Virus record (IMG/VR): IMGVR_UViG_3300000116_000070
Location: 1 to 24,905 of that record
Source of the DNA: a virus
Reading direction: 5' to 3' (one strand)
Length of the DNA stretch: 24,905 nucleotides
Position 1 is the first letter of the stretch; the number at the start of each line of letters is the position of its first letter. The translations under genes were made by a program, and so were the position numbers. Shown piece by piece: positions 15,816 to 23,106 of the stretch. The notes under the pieces were generated by a model. That model ran no database searches. It saw only the letters and a list, made by a program, of their open reading frames with translations, and was not told the origin of the DNA.

Positions 15816-16577
15816 CTAGTATCCAAGTGCCTTGCCGATCCAAGAGTTTGTCCAGTTACTAACAGAGTTTTCTGCGTTATTATAGGCTGTTGTGCTTTCA
15901 TAACCCAGCGTTTGGGCCTGACTAGCCGTTATATAATAGTTAAAATTATCACTTCCCAGATATAAGCCCATTGTGTTGTTGTCGTTACCACCATCATTAT
16001 GATCTCGCGGTGGATCTTCCCATTCTTCATAAGCTTCTTGTTCTGTCCATTGCCAATAATTTTCGTATTGACCTACCCCTCTGAACAATGCAGTGCCAAT
16101 GGATGAAGCGTCAGACTTATCGATACCAAAAGTATCTTTTACCATAAGTTCTGTGCCACTAGTATTGATAGGCCAGTTATATGTTGTATTACTCTGTAAA
16201 TAAAATAAACCTTTTAACACACCATTTGCATCAGAGAAAAGAGGATCAGTTTCTCCTCCCTGAGCTGTTGCTCCACTATACTGTATCCCACCCCCTGAAT
16301 TTTCGGTTGGAAACTCTGTTGCGGAAACATATCTTTCTCCTGGATTCTTTAAGAAATTATTTCTTCCTAAGAACGCATAAGTTTCATAGTCAGATTTTGT
16401 ATAACTTGTGTTAACAAATTTGGTTACTTCTTTACCGCCAAAATATAACCAGTGAGGTGCACTAATTCTTAATCCAACAAATTCAAAATAAATAAACTTC
16501 GGTCTATGGATTGGAATAGGATCATATCCTAACACTCTTGTTTGTTCAACATCTCTATATTTTGTTACATATGGCAT
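15816..16577 (-). CDS. Virion structural protein, 253 aa
   Basis: Residues 25-48 contain RPKFIYFE followed by FVGLRISAPHWLYFGG. This resembles the linker-type domain that follows the DUF4815 part in larger phage structural proteins, in which a conserved strand pair reads like GLKPNTRVYxFFDG. The middle is loop-rich. An acidic segment (WTEQEAYEEWEDPPRDHND) and an aromatic, Asn-rich C-terminus follow. The start is supported by AGGA 8 bases upstream. It lies 9 bases after the DUF4815 gene and 25 bases before the 563-residue gene, so the three form one co-transcribed block. It is likely a baseplate or fibre-connector subunit; confidence in the role is low. Confidence 0.8.
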   Translation of the reverse strand: MPYVTKYRDVEQTRVLGYDPIPIHRPKFIYFEFVGLRISAPHWLYFGGKEVTKFVNTSYTKSDYETYAFLGRNNFLKNPGERYVSATEFPTENSGGGIQYSGATAQGGETDPLFSDANGVLKGLFYLQSNTTYNWPINTSGTELMVKDTFGIDKSDASSIGTALFRGVGQYENYWQWTEQEAYEEWEDPPRDHNDGGNDNNTMGLYLGSDNFNYYITASQAQTLGYESTTAYNNAENSVSNWTNSWIGKALGY

Positions 16578-16586
16578 GTTATATTC

Positions 16587-19550
16587 CTACTGTGAAGATA
16601 TTTCTTCTGTACCGGCTGGTATTAATGATGAATTAGATTGTGATGCGTAGTTTTCATCAGTTTTTCTTCTGATTGTGAAATAATCACCTTCAGGCATAAT
16701 TAAACTAGACGCTATATGTTGAGATATTTCAAACTGATTAACTCTTTCATATCCTGTTGCGACTTGCTGACTAAAATCAGCAACTTCTTCAGTGTATGTA
16801 GGCCAAATTGTATTGCCTTTGATAACAGTTGTGTTTAATGATAGGTCAGAGTCATATGCAAACCCAACAGCACGAATAAATTTCTGAGCTGTGAGAATAC
16901 CATTGTTACGCCTCGCTCGATAATCTCCATCTCCTATATCTGACTGATTGCTATTGAAAAATCCTTCACCAGACAAGCCCTGGGTAGATCTGATTGTGTT
17001 TGTTGTTGGATCAATAACTTGTAGTTTTGCCAGCTCTTTTTCAGAAGCCGTTAGAGTTGCAAATTCTTCTAATCCTTCAACTCTATCTTCTAGTCTTCTT
17101 ATGTCTGACATCTTATAACCACGATTATCATATGTAAATGTATCCACATCGTTTTTGTTATAAGTAAATGGGTTGAAAAATAGATCATGAAGAATCATAT
17201 TTTCGGGTGGGATACCCGTTGGATATTGAGCATTTCTACTTGGAACGCCTTTATGATAGCTCAACGTTCCAGAAGGAGCAAGAGAAACAACATCATGTCT
17301 TGCATTCCAATACTGCGCGGTTCCAATATTAATTGTATCATTGTTCCGTGGAAGAGGTTGGATTCTAGCAACACCACCAGTAAACTTACCTGTTGCTGGA
17401 TTTTTCATAGGACGGATATCGATCACATCCGATAGTCTGTAAGTGTTACCTGTGTTTGAATAGAAGTAAGGAATCTGATCGTACGTAATACCAACATATG
17501 ATTGTGCATCGAAGTATCCGATCTGATTTGACGGAACAGTATCGTGTTCAAAAAAACGATACTCGGCCCAAACATTACCAGCTGGAGCAGTCACACCTGA
17601 CTTCAAAACTGCGCGGCCGGCGTCATAATAGTTATCTCTTTGACCGTTGTCAAATCTATACTTGTATGTTATGTTCTCGCCAGTTGCATCATCATAAACT
17701 GCATTGAATTGGAAGATATCTGTTTTTGTAAATGTAATAACATTATTAACTGGAGTCAAGTTAGAATCAACCTGCCATGTTCCGTCAGAAGGAGTTAGTG
17801 TCTTTTCTATACGTTGGCATTTTGCAGCTGGATATGTTTCGTATGCAAGTAATGTGAATGCACCATCAGGCACACCAGTAATAGTCGCACTACTTGAGCC
17901 AGCACCTCCTGATGTAATAGCAACTGGAGTTGTTAAAGCACCACTACTATCCACAGAATAGATCCATTCTTCTGTATCAGCAAACGTTGTTCCTGTTGTT
18001 GAAGTTACAGCTGTTGTTGCACCAGATTTTGTGCCTGTAATCATCTTCTGAACAGTCATTGAAACAGTATCAGCTGCATATGCTCTGTCTTGTTTCAATG
18101 GAAACAAAAGATTGTTTTGATCTTTATCAAATAATCCGTATTCACCACTCACAGCTTTCAGGTTTGCATAGGCGTCACTGTCTATACCAAACGATCTGAT
18201 CTGTGATACACTTTTGCCAGCATTCATCTGAACGTCAAATACATGAGTTCTGAAATCATCGCCAAACTTATCTAAGTTTCTTACTCTGGCTTCACCAATA
18301 ACAGTTCCGCTAGCCGCAATATTAACTTTGTCATATAGATTTACATGACCATATGAATCAGCAAATCTGCTAATCAAGCCAAATGTGCTATCCTCAGATG
18401 ATAAGAAATAGTTACCATACTTTGCTGCAATAATTTCTGTTGATACAGATGTTAAGTTTAGGGTGTTAGCAGCATTATTGGGCTTTCTTACTCTAAACGG
18501 TACATTATAATCACGTTCAATTCTATTACCGTTTACAAAAGCTGTACCACTAGAAATCTCAATTGAAAGAAAGTCTGTAGAAATACTATCTTCTTCTACT
18601 TTAAGGTCATACATACCTCCAGCTTTTCTTTCAATAAAGTCACCGGTTATACTTTCTGTTCTTGCAGATAGAATTTCATTAATTTTTCCAAGTGTTCTAT
18701 CAGGAGTTTTGATAACTGTAACATTACCACTAACAATTTTAAATACTTCATAAAAGATATCATCAATATCTGTATCTTCTTTTTTAGTGAGAGCCAATGT
18801 AATTTTTAAACGATCAGCACCAGGAGATGTTAAGTTAGGATTTGCACCAGAGTTATCATAAAGTGCAATATTATCACCTGCAGTAATAACTTGTTCAGTA
18901 ACTTTAAATCCAACAGTACCACTATATGTGTTACTTGTAGCATCTAACACAAGAGTCTGAGCTTCTGTTGTTACTAAATGTCCTGCAGCAAATGTATCAA
19001 ATGCAGGTGTTTCTATCAAAGATGATTTACCCACCGCATCGTTTGTATTTAAAATAGTTGCCGAACCCAAAGTAGTTGTAATAACTGTATTTTTAATGAA
19101 TGTAAAAGGTTCAGAAGGATTAGCCGCAACAGAGCTAGAGGTTCCATCAGCTTTTGTTAATCTTACGATTAATGTTCCTGGAGGAGTATCTGTGGCTGTG
19201 TTATCCGGTACAATAGCTTTTACTTGAGCAAACAAGATGTTGTTATAGTTGATTTCTGTACCCTTCAAACCAACATAACCATCAGGCAAAGCTGCTACTT
19301 TAATATAAGTATATGAAGCAGCTCCAATACCTGAAGAAAGTGTACCAGAATTGTTGAATATAGAACCTTCTTTTACAACAAACTTAGCTAATCTTTCAAC
19401 TTCTTTTTGAATAATAGTTTGTAACTGTGTAAGTTCACGAGCTTGTAATGCTCTACCATTGTTAAAAAGGATACGATGAAAATGATCGCTATCTCTATAG
19501 TCGTCGTTATACTGACTTAAAAATGTTGTCTTTGATACGTTCGTCGCCAT
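16587..19550 (-). CDS. DUF4815-type virion structural protein, 987 aa
   Basis: The N-terminus carries the family's signature: residues 8-50 include TFLSQYNDDYRDSDHFHRIL and GRALQARELTQLQTIIQKEV. The large middle is beta-rich. A second hallmark, GYKMSDIRRLEDRVEGLEEF near residues 812-832, is the helical segment seen in this family in marine T4-like phages. The C-terminus ends with IMPEGDYFTIRRKTDENYAS. The gene follows gp8 after 9 bases, where T4 has gp9 and gp10, suggesting a place on the outer baseplate wedge. The ribosome-binding site AGGA is 7 bases upstream. The protein is co-transcribed with the next two structural genes, which look like its missing C-terminal domains. The precise role in the particle is not established. 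Confidence 0.9.
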   Translation of the reverse strand: MATNVSKTTFLSQYNDDYRDSDHFHRILFNNGRALQARELTQLQTIIQKEVERLAKFVVKEGSIFNNSGTLSSGIGAASYTYIKVAALPDGYVGLKGTEINYNNILFAQVKAIVPDNTATDTPPGTLIVRLTKADGTSSSVAANPSEPFTFIKNTVITTTLGSATILNTNDAVGKSSLIETPAFDTFAAGHLVTTEAQTLVLDATSNTYSGTVGFKVTEQVITAGDNIALYDNSGANPNLTSPGADRLKITLALTKKEDTDIDDIFYEVFKIVSGNVTVIKTPDRTLGKINEILSARTESITGDFIERKAGGMYDLKVEEDSISTDFLSIEISSGTAFVNGNRIERDYNVPFRVRKPNNAANTLNLTSVSTEIIAAKYGNYFLSSEDSTFGLISRFADSYGHVNLYDKVNIAASGTVIGEARVRNLDKFGDDFRTHVFDVQMNAGKSVSQIRSFGIDSDAYANLKAVSGEYGLFDKDQNNLLFPLKQDRAYAADTVSMTVQKMITGTKSGATTAVTSTTGTTFADTEEWIYSVDSSGALTTPVAITSGGAGSSSATITGVPDGAFTLLAYETYPAAKCQRIEKTLTPSDGTWQVDSNLTPVNNVITFTKTDIFQFNAVYDDATGENITYKYRFDNGQRDNYYDAGRAVLKSGVTAPAGNVWAEYRFFEHDTVPSNQIGYFDAQSYVGITYDQIPYFYSNTGNTYRLSDVIDIRPMKNPATGKFTGGVARIQPLPRNNDTINIGTAQYWNARHDVVSLAPSGTLSYHKGVPSRNAQYPTGIPPENMILHDLFFNPFTYNKNDVDTFTYDNRGYKMSDIRRLEDRVEGLEEFATLTASEKELAKLQVIDPTTNTIRSTQGLSGEGFFNSNQSDIGDGDYRARRNNGILTAQKFIRAVGFAYDSDLSLNTTVIKGNTIWPTYTEEVADFSQQVATGYERVNQFEISQHIASSLIMPEGDYFTIRRKTDENYASQSNSSLIPAGTEEISSQ

Positions 19551-19559
19551 TGTATATCC

Positions 19560-20981
19560 TTAAAGTTGTATAACTAGTTTAATATCATCAGTACTTGCTG
19601 TGGTTCTTGGTTGAGCTGCATCGTTACTCACAAAGAATATATCGCCAGAATATCTATCCACATCTGGTTCAACGACGTGATTATCAACGACTCTTGAATA
19701 GTCAGGTGCCGCTGGATCTTCACCAATGTTAATTGGTTCGCCTACTCTAAACGCTGTAAACCCTGTGTACTCATCTTGGTGATACCAAATTTCATCACTA
19801 TCAACATAATCTATCCAAGCCTCTGCATTACTATCGCCCCTCATTCTAATGTTTACATCAAAGGAATATTCAGCTGGTATTGATGACGTGATAGTTAATC
19901 TATTCATCGCGAGACCAGCAGTAGCAGTAAACTTTTCACCTGCGCTGTCCAATGGATTTCTCCATAGAGCAACTTGTCTGTAGTCTTGACCCCCAGTTGC
20001 CCATGTTTCGTTGTCATCCACATCAACAGAACCTTCAGGTTTAATATTGAACATCAATGCTGTCGCGCGTAGATCTTCTCTTGCATCAGCACCAAGACCA
20101 TTTTTATGCGCAAAAACAGGTACAATGTCAGCACTATCATTACCAGTTGCAGAGGTCACTCTAACATTTGCATAATCATATCCGGATCCCATTACAGAGG
20201 TGATTGATTCGAAGCCAGGCTGCCCAACATTAGCACTATCGCCAAGTTCTACGGCTGTAATAGTTCCAGCCGAAACAAGTAATCTTGCTTTAGCTCCAGT
20301 ACCATTACCGACAATTGTTATGGTATCACTCGAATCATAGTTCTCACCACCATTAATAACTCTATATCCAATAATTTGACCAGGTACCGCTGCGTTTTGA
20401 ATAGTAAACTGACCAAAGTATGGATCAGTAGCAATAGCAGAGTCGACAAACTTAACTGGCATGTAATTAGATGTCACAAACGCATTTGTATCTGCGGTTG
20501 AAATTGTGTACATATATTTCCAAATGTATCCATCTGTTTCAACAGGTAACGATGTGTCTGTATGATCTGGTTTTATTGTTGAAAGTTGAATATTGCCTTG
20601 AGCATCTTTACCTGTACGGATACAAACGTAAACATTATTGTCCACAGTGCGTACATAATATGATGTAGCTGGTTGGCCTACAACGTTGTCATTATACTGA
20701 GCATATTGAGCGTTGGCTGTCCAAGGCTTGACATTAACAACAAATGAAAATGCTTCAACTGCTTTTACAGATTGAACATTGTATCTAAACTCTCTTTCTT
20801 CACGTTCATCATTGAGTGGAGAAATAGCCAGATCTGTAGTTCCTGAAGGATCCCATGTTTGCGATCTACCTATGGCCATATAATAGTAGTTATCAGAGTC
20901 ACCAATTTTAGTCCCAGTTGCTTCATCAAATATCTGAGTTAAAAACAATCTTTTAATTTTGTCTGAAATAATTGCTGCCAT
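19560..20981 (-). CDS. 8: Baseplate wedge subunit gp8-like, 473 aa
   Basis: The T4 gp8 pattern is recognisable. It has an N-terminal helix, then YYYMAIGRSQTW at residues 32-43 (T4 has an equivalent GRSxPW segment). A central ETDGYIWKYMYTI at 148-160 follows (T4: GDGYVWEYLFEI), then YMPVKF at 173-178. It is longer than T4 gp8 (334 residues). The extra length holds a beta-rich Gly/Asp region and a C-terminal domain ending in TDDIKLVIQL. gp8 dimers join gp6, gp7, gp10 and gp53 in each baseplate wedge. The start has AGGA 9 bases upstream. It sits after the fibre-like gene that separates it from gp7, whereas 7 and 8 are adjacent in T4. Confidence 0.85.
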   Translation of the reverse strand: MAAIISDKIKRLFLTQIFDEATGTKIGDSDNYYYMAIGRSQTWDPSGTTDLAISPLNDEREEREFRYNVQSVKAVEAFSFVVNVKPWTANAQYAQYNDNVVGQPATSYYVRTVDNNVYVCIRTGKDAQGNIQLSTIKPDHTDTSLPVETDGYIWKYMYTISTADTNAFVTSNYMPVKFVDSAIATDPYFGQFTIQNAAVPGQIIGYRVINGGENYDSSDTITIVGNGTGAKARLLVSAGTITAVELGDSANVGQPGFESITSVMGSGYDYANVRVTSATGNDSADIVPVFAHKNGLGADAREDLRATALMFNIKPEGSVDVDDNETWATGGQDYRQVALWRNPLDSAGEKFTATAGLAMNRLTITSSIPAEYSFDVNIRMRGDSNAEAWIDYVDSDEIWYHQDEYTGFTAFRVGEPINIGEDPAAPDYSRVVDNHVVEPDVDRYSGDIFFVSNDAAQPRTTASTDDIKLVIQL

Positions 20982-20990
20982 TTTATTTTC

Positions 20991-21998
20991 CTATGATATT
21001 GACGCTGTACCGCCAACTTTATACCAGTTAGATCCATCATGAATTAACGTTGCTGTTTGATTAGCTGTAAAGTCTATTGTAGTGCCTTGTAAAAAGTTAG
21101 TAGGCGTTATTGTTTGAGTTCCAGAACTAGTGTCTCTGATTACATGTAGAATTGTACCGGTTGTTATTGCATCGTTAAGTGTTACTGTTGCAGCAGTAGT
21201 ACCAGTTAGTTTGATAATGCTACCTGTGATATTCGTTCCGCCACTTCCAATAGTAGCACCAGGAGCAATCGATTGAACGTCTGTTGCATACTTACTCAAC
21301 TTAACAACTTTGTTACCTTTTGCATCAATATCTATACCAATATTTGTACTACCACCAACAGCGGAAATAGTTACATCAGAAGAAGCTGAGTTCTGAACTC
21401 TAATTCTATTATATGTGCTTCCATAGCTAGTTCCGGTGATTGAAATAACTGGGTTACCAGATGAATCAGCAATGTAGTCTTCAATGTTAGGTCTTTGAAT
21501 ACTTGGCGTGGTTAGTGTTTTATTAGTAAGAGTTGCTGTAACACTATTAAGTACAAGAGTATCACTATCAGACAAATTTGGAATATTAATATTATGATCT
21601 GCAGTTAACGCTCCGGTAACAAGTGTGTAATTATGACTTGAATCATTGTCAAGTAACTTTACACCAGAAAATGTACCAAAATCAACATTTGGTGATGTCA
21701 GTGTTTTATTAGTTAAAGTTTGAGTCGCAACGTCAACCACAACAGTACCAGCTGTAGCCGGAAAATCAATACTGATTTCACTACCTGGATCAGCCGCACC
21801 AATCTTTGTTCGATGTGAAGTGCCTATAATATCTAAACCACTATCCGTTAATTGAGTGGAGCCAGCGCCTAGTGTGTCCCCACCAAGCGTTGAGTACAAC
21901 TCGGAAAAATTTGAATTAATCTTACCACCAGCTATACGTAACGTATCGCCCAAGCCATCATTGGCAATAGATCCAGTATTAATTATTTGTCTAGTCAT
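20991..21998 (-). CDS. Fibre-like virion structural protein, 335 aa
   Basis: The N-terminal motif NTGSIANDGLGDTLRIAGGK, then INSNFSELY, is a common opening of phage fibre and baseplate-decoration proteins. The middle repeats TLTNKTL segments (TLTNKTLTSP and TLTNKTLTTP), each leading to a beta unit. The end, ATLIHDGSNWYKVGG, is a typical fibre C-terminal strand. It is inserted between the gp7-like and gp8-like genes and has its own late promoter 28 bases upstream, so it may be made in larger amounts than its neighbours. A small hairpin lies directly before the start codon. It probably forms a short fibre or spike on the baseplate, which is inference. Confidence 0.85.
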   Translation of the reverse strand: MTRQIINTGSIANDGLGDTLRIAGGKINSNFSELYSTLGGDTLGAGSTQLTDSGLDIIGTSHRTKIGAADPGSEISIDFPATAGTVVVDVATQTLTNKTLTSPNVDFGTFSGVKLLDNDSSHNYTLVTGALTADHNINIPNLSDSDTLVLNSVTATLTNKTLTTPSIQRPNIEDYIADSSGNPVISITGTSYGSTYNRIRVQNSASSDVTISAVGGSTNIGIDIDAKGNKVVKLSKYATDVQSIAPGATIGSGGTNITGSIIKLTGTTAATVTLNDAITTGTILHVIRDTSSGTQTITPTNFLQGTTIDFTANQTATLIHDGSNWYKVGGTASIS

Positions 21999-22015
21999 AC
22001 TTAATCTCTTTAAGT
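21999..22015 (-). promoter_or_regulatory. Start-proximal hairpin with ribosome-binding site in the loop
   Basis: ACTTAA (21999-22004) and TTAAGT (22010-22015) are perfect inverted repeats around a 5-base loop. On the transcript the AGAGA of the ribosome-binding site falls in the loop, and the stem abuts the ATG at 21998. It may set translation efficiency. Confidence 0.4.
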
Positions 22016-22026
22016 GTTGTTTACAT

Positions 22027-22034
22027 TATTTATA
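22027..22034 (-). promoter_or_regulatory. T4-type late promoter
   Basis: An exact TATAAATA followed by ATGT on the minus strand, 28 bases upstream of the fibre-like gene start (21998). It overlaps the end of the gp7-like gene. Confidence 0.8.
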
Positions 22035-23106
22035 CGTGTTGAAATGGATAATGAGCAGAATCAGCTGAATTCTCTGAGTCAAATAGTGTCTGGTATCTAC
22101 CATCGCCAAATGTGCTCAATACGAACGGTGATGTGCCTGTTGAGTCTTGGTCGAATGTGATAATACCACTAGTGTCTGAATCATCCATAGTAAATGAATT
22201 TGGCAATAGAGCTCGACGAATTGTAATCGTTGAAAGACTATCGATTGAAGCACTACCTGTAATATCAAAGTGCTGACGAGCTTCTGTGCGAAGCATACCA
22301 ACACTTCCATCTCCAGTTTCAATAAGCGTAATATCTGCTGTTGGCATCAAAGGAGCAATTGCAGTTGATGCAAACTCTGCTTCGAAAGTAGCTTCAACAG
22401 GAATACCAGAACCAGATTCTCTTACACTTCTAATTACATTACCATTTACTAGCTCTAGAACCAACTCACCGGCAATATATGATCCAGCTGGATGGACGAA
22501 CAATTTGTAAGTTTCTAGCCATGTGCTGATAGGAATATCCGATTTAATTAAAATAGATAAAACTTGGTATGATTTATCATCAGTTATATATCTTTGAGAT
22601 TCTGGACCTAACTTAGATGCTTCGGTTTTAATTTGTTGGCCACTTGTATTGATACTGTCAAGGTCATAATCAATATCAGGGCCCACTTTAAAAATGTTTT
22701 CTTTAGGATATAATACTTGAGGATCAGTTCCAAAAAATCCTCTAAAGAATTGTTCAATTGAGTACTTTGTACCTTTTGATCTATACAGTAAGTTACTAAA
22801 CTTGATCGCTTCACGTTTATTAACAAATCCACCAAAGTATGCCTGACCAAGCAACAATTCATCTTCAAGGTATTGAAGTAATCTATCAGGAACTTGTGTT
22901 GCGTCCCTATTACGATGTAATTTTGCAATTTCTTCAGATGGGTTGCCGTTATTTTCCATCCATTCATAATATGCATCGAGCAAAGCAATAAGGTTCGGAA
23001 AATCTTCTGAAAAGTAATCAGGTAAAGCATTTTCAATCTCTGCGTGTTGCAGGTTGAGCAGTCGTCTGTTGTTATCCAGTAAAGTTTTATCTTTATGATG
23101 AGACAT
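22030..23106 (-). CDS. 7: Short baseplate wedge subunit gp7-like, 358 aa
   Basis: This matches, by motif order, the C-terminal core of T4 gp7. It has ALPDYFSEDFPNLIALLDAY (27-46), where gp7 has an F-x-x-F-x-x-A-Y-I-x-Y segment. NKREAIKFSNLLYRSKGTKY then IEQFF follow (T4: NADKRDAVARFF, then STKGIEASYKFLF). Next come DDKSYQVLSILIKSDIP, and FVHPAG at 203-208 (T4: RFVHPVG). T4 gp7 has 1032 residues, so the long N-terminal beta-propeller-like part is absent here. It directly follows gp6, sharing one base of stop and start (TAATG), as in the T4 order 6-7-8. gp7 links gp6, gp8, gp10 and the baseplate hub. Confidence rests on recall of the T4 sequence; a profile search would settle it. Confidence 0.75.
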   Translation of the reverse strand: MSHHKDKTLLDNNRRLLNLQHAEIENALPDYFSEDFPNLIALLDAYYEWMENNGNPSEEIAKLHRNRDATQVPDRLLQYLEDELLLGQAYFGGFVNKREAIKFSNLLYRSKGTKYSIEQFFRGFFGTDPQVLYPKENIFKVGPDIDYDLDSINTSGQQIKTEASKLGPESQRYITDDKSYQVLSILIKSDIPISTWLETYKLFVHPAGSYIAGELVLELVNGNVIRSVRESGSGIPVEATFEAEFASTAIAPLMPTADITLIETGDGSVGMLRTEARQHFDITGSASIDSLSTITIRRALLPNSFTMDDSDTSGIITFDQDSTGTSPFVLSTFGDGRYQTLFDSENSADSAHYPFQHV

